DNA from: Phoronis australis
Taxonomy: Eukaryota > Phoronida > Phoronidae
DNA: 62,000 nt
Assembly: GCA_002633005.1 (NCBI GenBank)
Contig: NMRA01000526.1
Span: 45,678 to 107,677 of the forward strand
Reading direction: 5' to 3'
Every line of letters begins with the position of its first letter. Within the stretch, counting starts at the first letter, position 1. Below, one piece after another: positions 33,276-46,599 of this stretch. A program made the translations under genes and the position numbers. The notes under the pieces are model-generated. The model saw only the letters and a program-made list of their open reading frames with translations. It was not told where the DNA came from and did not search any database.

Positions 33276-35214
33276 TGTGCATGAATTAAAAGTTCCCATT
33301 ATTGCCATTCTTTCAAAGACTAACTACCGTGCGGTAACTTGAAACTTTACCAAATGTCGTTTTATAACACCTACGAAGTACAAATGTTGTTTATGTTCCA
33401 ATCAATTTTTCTTGAAAATTTTGATAAAAAATTTAATTTCACATGTTTGTCATATTTTGGGCTAAATATATGAAGAATTACCATGGTGTGATAATTTTAC
33501 TTTTAAATATGCAGTGTTGACGGAGAGTGCTTTGAAAACTGATGCACTTTTATTTACATCTTTACACTTGTGAAGGATTGTTGTTGTGTATGATTACAAA
33601 GATAGCAATTCTTGAGAGAGAGATTATAACATGCATTGTTGGTTATGATGGTCTTAATGTTGTATGGAGATGCATTGATGTAAGCCTGACAAGTAGAAGG
33701 TCCAAACTTAAGCCTTTTGGCCAGAAGTCCTTAAAAACTGTGACGTGGAATTTGAAAACTCCGCATAGGCAATCTGTTTTGATATTTGTTTTTTTATTGT
33801 TATTCTTTTGAATTCTTTTTAATGTGCCCCCATATCCATATGTGTATGTCTGGCAGTCATCACAGTTGGGGAGTCTAGCATCTACTACTGTATCTCCAAA
33901 ACCCCTTGGAGTGTCTCATGTTGGGCCCTCTGAAAAAACACTGTAGTGAAACTCACAAGTCAGAGCTGTCCATAAAAACTGTTTAGTTCAGGACGCAACG
34001 CAACATAGTTGACAAGGGAAATGTTACTCTCAGTCAAATTTCGCTGCAAAAGGAACTTTTATTGTGCAGTGAGCAGAGTTTGTATTGTATAGATGTCACC
34101 AAATGGTTGCTCAATTTTAGTATGCAACATCATACTAAGCCTTTACATACTAGGAAAGATGAGCTTTAGCCATTTTGTGAAAAATTGGTGACATAAATAA
34201 TGAAATGTGTGTGTTCACAGGCAGTAGAGTAGTGGACAATATTCTGCGCTTTTGTTGAGAGGTTTAATGACAGGAGGTTTCCCAACATTTTTATTGATTG
34301 TTTGCGACCATCATGACATTAAATTAAATTACCACAATTGTGCGGTGGGATGATGGAACAATTCACATGGAATGTCTCGAGATGTTTGTGCATGAAAGAG
34401 ATTGTGTTTTGTTCCTGTCAGCTCAGACTTCTTGCCCATAGCAATTAGAAATTGGGTCAAAGGAAAGGCACTTTTATGTTCTCACAAAGCTAAAGAGTTA
34501 TTTTTTGTCCCAAATTAAAGCATTTTCATTGTAACGGGTTCCTTCATGAGGGAATTTCTCAGATCGTAAAGTTAATTTATAAGATTCTTCCTTTTATTCT
34601 AAGGAGCTCTGCATGTTCTAGACATTTGATGCTGTCATGCAGATGTATGTTTCTCAACCTGTGAAAGTATAGGTAACATCCATGGAGAAATATGTATCAT
34701 GTACTGTAGGTTGTGAAGACAGAATTCATGTTCGCAACGTTGGTCCTGTCCACACAATTTAAGACATCCCTGGTTTCAAAACTTTGTCTGGTACTGCAGA
34801 GAAGTCTAATTGCGGCAAAGTCATGTTTGGCCTCGTATCTTAGATTGCAAGGACTGGTTTGGCAGAAGTGTTAAGGATTCATATACAAGTCATCTTCGTG
34901 GTTCGTAGATTTCAACTGTCACATAGTGACAGGACCATTGCTGATCTGCTGTCCCACCATTATCTAGTGGTCAAAGCGTTGCCAAGCAGAAGTCTGCAAG
35001 AGTTGGACACAATATCTCTCGTGGGAGTTCATTAGTTCCAGTTTTTCATTGAGTTTCTTTCTTTGTATACTACAAATGGATGTCTCCATGCTTACGTGTA
35101 TCATTGTGTATAGGTCTTCATATGGAACATAGCTCTAGTATATATTTTCTTCATGTTCATTTCAGCATTTCAAAATGTGTTTTACAGCTATTCAATTAAA
35201 GTTGAATAGAAAAT
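33276..35214. other. No gene seen
   Basis: About 1.9 kb without a recognisable gene, RNA or repeat. An 89-residue frame at 33542 has no family resemblance that I can see. Confidence 0.45.
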
Positions 35215-36855
35215 TCAGTTGGAATAACCCCGGTAACCTCGATAACTGCCACGACCCCTTCCACGGTCTGACGTTCTGATACCAGCAAGAGTGGTCCTCT
35301 TCGGTGACACCTAAGTGAATAGATAAGTATCCCTAGTGCATCAGCAATATGAAACAGTAGCATTTGATTATAATCAAAATGTGATTTCAAGGTTTTGACA
35401 AAATGCCATATTTTCTCAAAGTATTGTAGACTTTATATACAGCCTCAACAGCAAAAAGCATTTTTTTCAGCAAGTCTCTTAAGATGACTAAAAATTACCT
35501 TTATTTGTCTGCATCTAAACAATGACTCACTCAAGGCCTCAGCTGTTTTGACAGAATCCTTGTCCGCGAACTCTATATATGCACATCTGGAACAAACAAA
35601 CACAAGGGCAAACCTCAATCAATGGAAACAGTACACTAGTTGTTCAGTGAGGAAGACATTCAGTTGTATTACTTTTGACAAAATAAGTAACAGAAATTCC
35701 AACCTACTTCCTTTGCAGTTACTCTGAATGACACGTGTCCGTTAGTATCTGAAAAGCGCAATCCAGCAAATGCTTCAGGTTATGCAAGACCTTCAAAAAT
35801 GGCAACTCTAGCTAACTTTGGAGGAACATCATATCTCAGAATTGGCCACTTGCAATAATATGAAATTTCAGAAACTGTGCTTTACGCAGTGTTCTCGGTC
35901 ATGAATTGTTCTTAAAATGTTCCACTATCAAAAACAGAACTTTTATTATTTTCATGAAAGAGTTGGAACGAAAACTAAAAGTTTTTGTGATTTCATATTG
36001 AATAAGTTTATCAAATGAAATAAAGGGTTGCATGAAATAAAAACTAACAATTATTGCTATTTCAACTTCAATATGTTTATCAAATGAAATTTGGCCATGG
36101 TTTGGAAACCGGTGTTTTGTTATTAATGTACCTTTCTTGTTTGTAAAATTTTACTAAAAATTCATGGTTGCGTGAGCTAATTAATGGCAATTACTAAAAA
36201 AGAAATTAAATTTTGTAAGCTTTCTACTTCAGAACTACACAATTTTTGGAGTTAAAATCTATACTTTTAAGATACTTGGCTAAACACAGACACTTGTGTC
36301 CTATATTACCATTAACTTTCACAGCCAGTCCCTTCTTTGGGGACTGAGAAACAGGAATGGCCGTCAGGGACAGCCCTGCCTCAACATCTTACTTTATGCA
36401 GAGGACTGTGATAAATCAAGAGAATGACGGTTAACAAACCCTTTGGGATGGCCTGTGAACTTATCATACTGTATGGTGACCCTATTAATTGAGCCGCAGC
36501 CATGAAAGTGGGCCTCTAGTTCTTCGGCAGTCGAACCATAGTCCACCTACAACACGAAACTATTGTTACCACACACTGGAATGATGCTAAAGCTGCTGAT
36601 GCAATTTCAAATGCAACACAAGCGGAATAACATGATCACCATAGTTTCCAATACACCTTAAAAATTATCAATGTATAAATGATGACCAACTCTTGCCAAG
36701 CTTACAGCTTATTGAAGAAAGTCCCAAGTGTTCCATAGCAATTTAACAAACAAAACGGCAGACAGGTGAAATTTAAATATGTTGAATTTCTCAACAAAAA
36801 TAATGATTTTAAAATGTCATAAAACAACATTTGGTTATGTTTCTTGTTATTTCAG

Positions 36856-39270
36856 GGATATACTTAGCCATTCCCCCAGTTGCCAATGCGAGTAAAAATG
36901 GTGCTGGTCGAGTACAAGTTGACTTGCCGGTCGCCCAGGCGGCGAGCGAATTTTCAGAGCGCAAAAGCACTCTATCGTTTCCCAGATGAACATGAATAAA
37001 TTCTCTTCTTCTTATGCTGTTTTTGACATAAATTTAAGGTTCACTTTGGTCATCTTGTCGATGCTCCGGCAGTAAAAAATATCGGAGCAGTGCGAACCTA
37101 CCGATTCAATAGATGTCACCCGTTACGCGATTCGTCTAGACAAAAGATCACAGTGAGTGGTTGTGCACAAAGGAATTTGTGGACTAGTCCGAAACGAAAG
37201 AAAGGGGGAAAGGCGGAAGACCGGTCCATGTGCTCACAGCAATTGAAATACCATATTTCTTGGATCTGATTTCTTATTGTAGTTTTATGTGCAATGTCAC
37301 TTTAGCCAAAGTTATTTTATAAAATAATAATAACATTCGTCCTAATAAGCGCCCATGCCCCTATAAACGCCCCACATTCGTTTTCAGACTTCGCTAATGA
37401 ATAAGCGCCCAGTATATGAACGAGTACATATGCGAAAAATGCCTTACTTATAGTTCTAATATTCTACATTAATGTCTTCAATTTCTCAATAATATCCGAC
37501 AGTCCTGAAAAATTATTGTGCGCGGAATTTCTAGACCACGAGCCTCGCTGCTATGTCGGTATTTAGCAGTGGCTAAACACTTCAAACTTCCGCAGTGCTT
37601 CAAAAAGAACGCAAAAGTTTTGCTGATCTTGCTAGGAACGTGTCCCACTATGGTCAGGCCTTTCAGAACAGACGCAGCGTACTTGTTAACGGGATTGTAT
37701 TGTATCTTTCCCGTACAGATCTTCCCCCTGAACAGGAATCCAGATAACTTTGTACACGTAAAAACCGCAAATCAAAACTTGACCTTTGTTAATGAGCACG
37801 TGACTAAGAAGCGCGCGCTAGGGTCTACATATAAGTGGACCTGCTACTCCGGCAAATGAACTCTGATGACAAGCACGCGCTCGCTCACTCGGCGCACACC
37901 TGCAGACTAACTTCAAAACAAACGTCACGTGACAAAATGTGTGTTCATCCAGATTTTTCTCGTGTTGCAGGGTGCGATCAAGCGCAGATTTGGACTTAAT
38001 CTGCGGTTAATCCCGAATCCACAGAACCTTAAAAATCTTAGCGATGCTATTTGGAAAACTTAAGGAGGATTTCAGGTAATTTGTTGAGTCGGAACTGCAT
38101 TTTTACTCAAGAATTCAAGTTGACCTATAGACGATCGCGAGGCAGCGACGCATCAGTCGATAAGTTTTCGCCCTAGGATTTCAGTACATTTTTTTAAAAA
38201 GATCGTAATTTAACAACAAAGTATGATAGCAATGCCCCACAGTTTTGTAGAAAGTCTGTCATAGATTACAGGTAAGTCACAGCGCGTAAATTTAATGAAT
38301 CCTAGCTTCCGATTTCACCTGTTTCGAAGACTGAGTTTCAACCGCCTTAGGTTACAACAAGCGCCCCCACCCCCAACCCCCCTTCCGAAACGAATTTTTC
38401 TAAGCACCCTGGGCGCTTATTAGGGCAAATACGGTAGGAAACTGTCTATGACCAATGTTGCTCACTTACCAAGTGATATTTTAATTTCATGGCATTTGCA
38501 AACATGGTGTACGTGCACTACAAAAGGGGGTACGTACACTACATCACTGTTTCTGCATCACATGGTAACATAATGTTGTGTGGCCATTTATTTTTCTTTG
38601 GTGATAATAAGCACCATGTTGTTATTTAAAAGGCAATAATTTCATTTGCAATGAAAACTTGTGTTTTTAAATTCCACATGGGGGTACGTACATTACATTT
38701 TGTTAGCCTTTTTGGCCCATTTTCACCATAGCAGAACCCACTCAATATCCAAACTTTTGGTTTCTTTAGATATTGAATAATTTGATGTGTTGCCTAGGCT
38801 AACATATTCTACAATTTTTTGTGTTACAGAGTGTGAACTTTAGTTTTTAACCCTCTTTACAGTAGGTGAGGGTTAGAAATGCAGAATTCATAAATTTCGT
38901 AACGAGTGCCTGTTTTATGATGAACACCACCATTTCTCAATGATTAAGCACAACTTCGTCTATTCTGAAAGTGACTCAAGTTATTCCCAGTCATATCAAA
39001 GCAATTGCTTGCTTAATAAAATAAATTTCTTTTCTACTGTTGACAGTTGAAAACTGTAATTTTCAAAATGGCCACTCGTAATTCATAGACAAAAACATGC
39101 ATAAATTTATCAAACATTGTCCGATTTTGATGATTTTTTTTTAATTTGCACAACTAAATAACTCTTTGCATATGAGATTCAGTTGGCATTAGGTAAGTGA
39201 CCAAAAAAATTTATTTTAGACCGTAACATAGTCAACCCTCGAATATGGACCTTGATTGTGATTTAGCCGA
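36856..39270. mobile_element. Insertion block in copy B intron 3
   Basis: Copy A lacks this block (A joins across 12030-12140). Apart from the MITE at 37333-38434 it holds AT-rich sequence with no recognisable gene; a GGGGGTACGTACACTACAT motif occurs in several variants at 38500-38700. Confidence 0.5.
37333..38434. mobile_element. Second copy of the AAGCGCCC MITE
   Basis: Aligns along its length with 6972-8344: AATAAGCGCCCATGCCCCTA near the left end, GGGCGCTTATTAGGGCAAAT near the right. The left terminus is degraded; TA follows the right end. It lies in intron 3 of the PABPN1 pseudogene. Confidence 0.7.
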
Positions 39271-39356
39271 GTGAAAAACGTACCAATTTTATCAACACGT
39301 TCAGTAGACTTGACAAACATACTACTCAGATATGCCGCAGTGTAATACAAGACTAA

Positions 39357-39432
39357 GTGTTCTCGATCAGTGATCATTTGTAATCATGGAGCATCAAGAG
39401 TCTAACATGTATGAACATCATTTCGAGAATAC
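39357..39432 (-). ncRNA. C/D-box snoRNA, duplicate of the 12220 copy
   Basis: Same C, D' and D boxes and the same guide to 28S GAGUCUAACAUGU, in intron 3 of the pseudogene. One outer stem pair has become A-C; the rest of the stem is kept. Confidence 0.72.
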
Positions 39433-40042
39433 AAAGTTGTCCAGTACCCACGTAACTGTGAATATTTTACTAATAATAATGCGCAAATACAAATATAACC
39501 CTTCTGCCTTGAATTATATTATAGAATTAAAGCTTCTATGAAGCCGCTTTCCATCACAAAACAAACTCGATTTAGGTCACTTCCCGTAGCAAAATTGGTC
39601 TCAACCTGTTCCTTTGCTATCATGCTGGAGGTAATTTCAGGGCTTCAAAAGATCTGACTGTTCACTACTTCTTCAGACCAAGCTCATAAAATTCACTGAG
39701 GTAATGTTTCCACTTGAAATTGAGCTTTGTCTGCCAGTACTGAGCTCACTTCCAAATTGTGTAAGGAGCAAGACCAACCTTGTAGCAGTAAGTAGCCAAA
39801 ACATGTTTCTGAGACAGAGAGCACCGGTTTAATGTCGCTTTAATAAATGCTAATAGCAATAAACGAGTATGTTATCTTACGTTGCCAACATATATAGATC
39901 TTAAGTCCACTTCTCTTTTGTCCTCCATCGACGGAGGGCTTGCTGAAAAGATGAACACATACGTCACTAAGAGCAGGAATCACACCAGGCACGTATATTT
40001 GTACAGCCATAAGTCATCCACTAATAAAATGATAACGGTATT

Positions 40043-40118
40043 TTGTTCTTGATCAGTAAACTGTTGTAATCATCAAGCATCAAGAGTCTAACATGTACAG
40101 ACATCATTTCAAGAACAA
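40043..40118 (-). ncRNA. C/D-box snoRNA, duplicate of the 12887 copy
   Basis: In intron 2 of the pseudogene. The terminal stem TTGTTCTTGA with TCAAGAACAA, the boxes and the guide are all intact. Changes from copy A fall mainly in the segment before the D box. Confidence 0.74.
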
Positions 40119-41108
40119 GTTAACCGAAGCAACTTATGACATTTAAGAGTTTATTAACTCAGTACTGCAGTTTCAAAGCAAGTTAAATTCTGGTACTTTC
40201 TAGCACACGGACCATTGTAGGCATTTCCTGCATCAAAACCTGGGTTGAATAACGTAGACTGGTTCAATTTTCCAAACTGCAATCATCATGTTGAAAACCC
40301 AACTTAAGCTTTTCCGGCAACAAGCTCAACCCATCCCCCCATCACTGGTCACACCACAGTTATCCCCCAGTGAAGGGTTTGTCCGAACCCCCACTCCACT
40401 CACTTATTCCTGGTGACGGGTTCATGTGTTTTTCCACCTCGTTCTGCAATTCCTTAAACTTCTCCGCCTCTTCCTCCATTTCCTTCACCCGTGCCTTGAT
40501 AGCCTCCAACTCCTGCCAGACAAGATGCAGTCACAATTGTGACATCTGTGACAAAAGACCAGGACAAGAGGCCTACTTACTACCAGAAATGAGCCACTAC
40601 AGTAACTGCAATCACAAAGACATTCATTTGAATCTCTTTGGGATTGCATTTATTTTAAAAAGGTGCCTTTTCCAATTTCACACCCTACAAAAGGAGACCA
40701 ATTTGGAAGTTCGAACCAACGTAAAGGTTTATTTTTCAACAACAAAAATACAACCAGTCTACACACCCTGTCATATACATGTACGAACAACAATGTACTG
40801 ACCTTGCATGCGAAAAACAATGTGAAGACAGAGGCACAAAAATTGTTCATGACTTCTTCTTAGACGAACAAAAGTTGTCAAATCGGACGTGTTTTATTCA
40901 GGTAACCTGGAAGTTGTTTACTATTGTTTCCACCAGTCTGCACTATGCATAAGAGTCGATTACGAAGTCATATACGAAAAATTGGGTTGTGTAGACGAGG
41001 ATTTATAGTTTTAGGTACAATCTGGAAGACATAACCAGGATGGCACAATTACTTTCACATATTTCAACTCGTTTTCGAATGTGATTTGAAAACGAACTGT
41101 TCTCTGTC

Positions 41109-42625
41109 ATGTGGAGGAAAGGGCCTGCGTTTTTGCTTCAAGATGAGTCTCGGTGGCCGAATACGAGATTTACGCCTGCCCAGCTGGAGGTCAAAGAAGA
41201 TAATTTTTTTTTGTTTGCGTCACGAGTAGTAAATGGGATTCAACTGAATTATGGGGCAGGCATTCTAGCTGGTTTCGTTTGTGTAAGGTTTTTGCGCGGC
41301 TGCGGCGGTTTGTTCTATGGGTTCAGGACGAACAAAGATGTGCAACTGGACGTTTGACTGCAAGTGAGGTGAGTTCGGCCGAGACAGCAATCTTAAGAGA
41401 CGTCCAAGCTCAGCATTATGTGCCTGAAATTCAGAGCTTGAAGTCCAGGCTGAAGGTTAGAAAATCCAGTCCTATTTGGAGTCTAGAATCCTTCGCACGG
41501 GATTCGTCATGTAGGTTGAGAAATGCTTGCCTGATCCAGATGATTCGAGGCTATTATTGTACCCAGGGACTGCCACGTCGCTTCGTTGATTTTGAGGCAT
41601 GTTCACCAGTTCGTCACGCAGCATTCTGGCCGGGAACACGTTCTATCATCCATACGGTCTTGTTTCTGGATCCCTAGAGTTAGGGTTTTAATTATCCGTC
41701 AGCTTCGAGGGTTTTTACACGCAGAAGATCAAAGGGCGGTTTACTGACTCGGCGTATGGCCGGCTTACCGGTTGATAGGGTGTGTCTTCAGGTGACCCCG
41801 CTTTTTCTTACTCTGGTGTGGATTGCTTTGGGCCCTTCCTGGTCAAAAGGGGCCGGGGTAGAGAAAAGCGCTATGGTTGTTTGTTTACTTGCCTCACGTC
41901 TAGAGCCATTCACATTGAGACGCTGTACTCGTTAGACACTGACTCGTTTATTAATGCCCTTATGAGATTTATTTCCAGGCGAAGTGTCCCCAAGAAGCTG
42001 CGTTCAGACAATTGCACCAATTTTGTGGGCGGTGAAAAGGAGATTCGTGAGTCGATCCGCAAGTGGAATGAATCTCATCAGTGTCAAGACAGCATGCTGA
42101 TTCGTCAGATCGAATAGAAGTTTAACCCTCCGTTGTTCTCGCACATGGGAGGAGTGTGGGAGCGCCAAATTCGTTCAGTGCGGAACGTGTTGAATGTGCT
42201 GCTTCGTAATCAGGTCCTCGACGACGAACGACTGGATACTGTGTTTTGTGAGGTTGAGAACACTGTTAATAGCAGACCTTTAACTGTGACGTCAGACGAT
42301 CTGAACGATTTGAATCCTCTAACGCCTAATGATTTGCTGCACCCGTCTAAGGGTTTTGCAGTCCCTCCAGGTAATTTTGACGCGAAGCATATGTTCCGAC
42401 GTAGGTGGCTTAATGTGCAGTTTGTGTGTGACCAGTTTTGGCGCAGGTGGTTGAAGGAATATCTTCCTACTCTGCAGGTTCGTTGGAAGTGGCTTAGCAT
42501 TAAACAAAATTTAAATGTAGGTAATGTTGCAATTGTTGCGTATGAGAGTTTACCTCGCAATTGTTGGAAATTAGGTCGAGTACTGAAGAAATGTCCTGAT
42601 AAGGAGAGTCTCGCTAAAACTGTCC
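41109..42625 (+). pseudogene. BEL/Pao polyprotein: RT end, integrase, DUF5641
   Basis: In order: the GPAFLLQDESRWP block and TASEVSSAETAILRDVQAQH typical of BEL integrase leaders; the integrase core with SGVDCFGPF and [12 protein letters not shown] (catalytic Asp residues) and MGGVWERQIRS; then FWRRWLKEYLPTLQ, the DUF5641 signature. There is a stop at 42115 and frame changes at about 41300 and 41680. The frame is cut by the MITE at 42626. Confidence 0.88.
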
Positions 42626-43672
42626 CAGACCTGCCAAGTCTCACGCAACTCGCGTGAGTCTCACGCATTTGGCCACTGCCTCACGCACTCACGCGAACCT
42701 TAAGCAATCTCACGCAAAAACCTAGTTTTTTACGCTTATATCGTGGTTATATGATCCTTAGCGGTGTTGACGAGTCGAGTGACATGCGGAGCACTCTGCC
42801 ACCTAGTGCACATTATTATCGGTATTCGTTATAGACGATGTTATATCGTTTTCATGAAATAAAATAGTTTTTAATTAATGTAATGTAACAGGAGTGCCCT
42901 GGACATGATTATGTTAGTAAGATATATGCGCCCTCTAGTGGTCAAGCTGTGTATTACGTATGGAATTTTCCTATGATGTTGAGTCCTTTGGACATGGCCA
43001 AATATGGTCAGAAGCTAGGAGCTATGGGCCTTGCCCTTCAGATCGTGTCTGATTGGTTGAAATTGTGTACTTAAGCTTTGTCTCTGTCAGACACGAGGAG
43101 TCCAGTCGCAGAGTTCAAGAAGCAAACATGTACACCTTCACTCACACCAAATTGCAACTGTTTGTGCAGCTTTCGGGCTCCTCCCGAACTTGGTTGCCAA
43201 TAGTTTAGCCCCATGCAATTCTCGGGCTCCTCCCGAGCTTGATTGCATCTCACCTTTCGGATCTGAATAACCAAATTGCCCCGTTCTTGCACACACAACT
43301 ATTAATCAGCGACTGGCTTGCCCGTGTATCAGAACTGTATAAATCACAACGCTGCGATACTAAGTCATGGAACAACTAGATTGCTTGTAAGTGTGGAATA
43401 TTGTAGTTATATATTCTTACAATAAACCTATGTATTATTCACCAACTTTTAGTTTTCAATATCACCCTCAGTCCGCACCGGGCTCGTAAAATCGGGGCGC
43501 CTTGGTCGTAGATACCGCCCCCGTTACAGTAATATGACTAGTTAGTCTTATATTTGATACTTAGTGAAGATATCGCCAGGAACCTCAAGCAAAATTTGAG
43601 CAAATTTGTCCAATCTCAAGCAAACTTTCAACCAACCTCCAGCAAAGTTGTTATAACCCCTTGGCAGGTCTG
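42626..43672. mobile_element. CAGACCTGCCAAG MITE inserted in the BEL frame
   Basis: Inverted ends CAGACCTGCCAAG and TTGGCAGGTCTG; the inside near both ends is rich in TCACGC or TCAAGC repeats. CTGTCC / CTGTTC flank it (5 of 6). It is itself split by a solo LTR. Confidence 0.75.
42884..43528 (+). repeat. Solo LTR
   Basis: 645 bases, starting TGTAACAGG and ending CCCCGTTACA, flanked by GTAA on both sides (42880-42883, 43529-43532). It has a TATAAAT at about 43336 and AATAAA at about 43421. There is no internal coding region, so it is probably a recombination product. Confidence 0.8.
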
Positions 43673-43749
43673 CTGTTCGAGTTAAGACTGCTGGTTCTGG
43701 CTTGATTAGACCTATTATCAAGCTTTGCCTGCTTAAATCATACGTTTAG
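43673..43749 (+). pseudogene. Displaced C-terminus of the BEL polyprotein
   Basis: Reads VRVKTAGSGLIRPIIKLCLL, the usual end of BEL DUF5641 (RP..KLCLLP). It continues the frame interrupted at 42625, so the intervening 1047 bases were inserted. Confidence 0.8.
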
Positions 43750-43750
43750 G

Positions 43751-45425
43751 TTTAGGTTTTAGGAAATGCTTATAGATGAATTCGCATTTTGGGGCCGGTG
43801 TTGCGGATGATTTGCAGGTTATTTTGTTAATTGTGTATTTTGTATGTGACGTTCTTTTGTTTTACTTAGTGTTAGTTTCTATCTTGCCGATGGGCCTTTC
43901 TAGCCTATTGTTTCACTGGTTCGCTATTTCATTCTGCCCGCAGGAGTCGATTCAGCGAAACCTCCTGTAGCCCCTTACTCTGGAACTTTAGAAACCGCTT
44001 TACATGTCCAGCAAAGCCGAAGTAGCAGATTTTTAAGTATCCAGACCACCGTAGCACATCCTCGAGCGCACCTCCAAAACAGTGGAGATGCAAACCCAAG
44101 GCTGCACCACAGTGACGCTTCAGGAGGTCAAAGACAAAGTCATGGCCTTTCTGTAAGCGTGGGTTATCTGGGGAACCACGCACTGGATCACCACGACTTC
44201 GTTTTTGAGGCTGGGGGAACTGGCTCGGACCTCAGCAAAGATCCGCGCCATTTCCTCCAAAGCCTCTTTTTGGGTGGACAAATCCTCCCGTTATTCTAGA
44301 CCGCTACAAATGGCTCCTTTAGCAGCTGGGGAGTCGTTCTACAACACCCGTATTCGTTGACCCAATCCGTTCGGGGTGGATACCCACTACAGCCTTCCAG
44401 CCATGTGGAGAACGGGAAGCCTCGACGTACTTCCAGTTTTCCACATCGCAAAAAACTGCAACCCCACAGACAAACTGGACAGTCTTCAGAGAAGCTCATG
44501 GCAGCCGGGCGCCGAGCATTTGGTCGATCGTCAGCATCCTAGTCTCAGAGAGTTGTCGCTGAGCCAAGGATGCCGACAAGCGATGCAAATGGAAATGGGT
44601 ATCTATAGCTAAATCAAGGACTGGTCCTGATTTGGCTTTGGATGTGGGCGGCGAAGCCCCAGATGATCGTCGACCCTTTCAGGGCCGACCAGGTGGCTTG
44701 CGGGCCTTAGCCGCATATGACATCTGAGGGTACGGCGAACCAGCATCCCTCACCCTTTGTGGAAGGGTGACCTTTCTTCCTCCAGTGAAGCAGACGGCCA
44801 GCCTGTTGATGTAGGGCGTTACCAGAAGATGCCTCCTGAATATTAATAGTGTCCATAGGGGCATCTACAAACTCAGGAGGTGGATCCAGCAAAACAACAG
44901 GGTTGTGAGGCACCTTTGACCTCTGAAATTGAACCGTAACCAGGGTGTGCACAATACCCAATGGCTCAGAATTAGTAACCACCTGGGTACTAGAAACAGC
45001 TTCATCACTCAGCTCAGGCATACCAATCAAATTAACCGGAACTGAACACTGGAGTACTAATCACATCAGTATCAGTAATGGGTAATTCAATCAGACTATC
45101 CTGAGTGAGCACGGAAACTTTAGAAGCTAGACACTCCATAACCCCAAGGGAGTTCCGGCACAAAGACTATCAGTAGACAAGTCAATCAAATCATGAAGTA
45201 CATCATTAGATCTAGCCAAGACAGGTCGACCTCTCCCCTGACCGTCATCATGCACGGAAATACCCCGAGAAGAAGTGGGCACACTCCCTACTTTTAAACA
45301 GTCTAACAGATCACCGGTAGTCGATATGCGTTTGATATTCTTATTTAACGAACCTAAAACACCATCCGTGGGACTGAATATTTTAGTTGGGCGGTCTGAG
45401 GACACCCATAAAGTGGCATCACGAG
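43751..45425 (-). other. Region of unassigned retroelement-like sequence
   Basis: Minus-strand frames at 45127-45405, 44707-45030 and 43929-44183 have no domain I can name. They lie downstream of a gag on the same strand and probably belong to the same decayed polyprotein. Confidence 0.4.
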
Positions 45426-46480
45426 TTACTCCGGATCATCCAGCCCCAACTCGTTTAAATCATCGGACTGATCCCCAAAGGATGTACGACGAATTCTAGC
45501 GGACTGCGGGCTACGGCACGAAGACTGGTAGTGACCAAACTTTCCACACTTAAAACATACTACTGAAGGTCTCTGTGGGAAAGCTTGGGGAGACCTAGAT
45601 GGTGGAGGGGATCTAGATGGCCTTGGATTAGAATCCAGTAACCTTAATACACTCGACAAATCTGAGGTATTGCCTCTAACATTTGAACTCATAGTCTGGG
45701 ACATACCTTTAAGTTCCCGATATATAAGGGCATTGTCTTCTTTAAGACCTCCTATTTCAGAGTTGACCTTAGCCATCTGAGATTATAAAGCATGTAGTCT
45801 AGACTCAACCGCAGAGCTTGAAGCGGAGGACGCTAGTGGAGAAAATTTCAGTGCAGGCTTTTTCTACTTCGAAACTGGGTTGACTGAAGCATCGTCAGGA
45901 CGCGATGGCGAGCCCTCGAACCAAACAGGCCGACGGTTTTGATTAGCTATCAATTACTGGGTCGTAGCGAACCATGCAGCCTTGGACTCCGCCTCAGAAA
46001 GGGACGAAGGAGATGAATTCATCATCTTCGTAACAACTACCTTATCTCGTAACCCAAGGGAAAACCTGAACACAGGATCTATGTTTTCTTGCTCCGAAGG
46101 GTTCGGGAAGGCTTTTAAAAACAACCGATTTAACCCTACATGCCCAATTCTCAATAGATTCCCCTAGCTTCTGCAGAGCGTATTGGAATTCTAGACGCAA
46201 ATCTTGGCCATGGGTGCAGTCAGTTGATGAAAAATGTTCTGACATGTGTACAACCACGTCATCGAATCCAGAGTCTGGGTTCGTTCTCATAAAATTCAGA
46301 AAGCAATGTAGGGCAACATCATCCGAACGCATTCCTAATTCTGACACGCACTTGTCTTCGGACCATAAATTGTCCTTAGCTAAGCCCTGAAACTTCCAAA
46401 ATATGTCGTCCCACTTGCCTTTATCCCCTAGAAATACTAACTTAGACGGGGCATTTGGCCTTAAGTTATAGGGACGGGTG
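45426..46480 (-). pseudogene. Gypsy-type gag with CCHC knuckle, broken
   Basis: The upstream part contains GDKGKWDDIFWKFQG and LQKLGESIENWACRVKSV, like retrotransposon capsid. It is followed in another frame by RFSLGLRDKVV, then a coil and a CCHC knuckle CFKCGKFGHYQSSC with SRSPPPSRSP before it. At least two frame breaks. Opposite in orientation to the neighbouring BEL element. Confidence 0.78.
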
Positions 46481-46599
46481 GAGGTAGACGGGCCAGCCGT
46501 TCGGCTACCAGAACGGGGGGCACAGGCACAGACAAAGAAGTATCCTGCTCAGTAGCGGAGTACTTTCTTCACACTGTAACAGGGGATTTATTTAACCTG

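Larger units (their letters stand above)
41090..43750 (+). mobile_element. BEL/Pao retrotransposon remnant in pseudogene intron 1
   Basis: Homology to copy A stops at about 41080 and BEL/Pao polyprotein text begins at 41109 on the plus strand. The 3' end of the coding region resumes at 43673 after a nested insertion. LTRs were not located. Confidence 0.75.

Noticed and set aside
42210-42668. 152-residue minus-strand frame
   Set aside because: Antisense to the BEL/Pao integrase-DUF5641 region.
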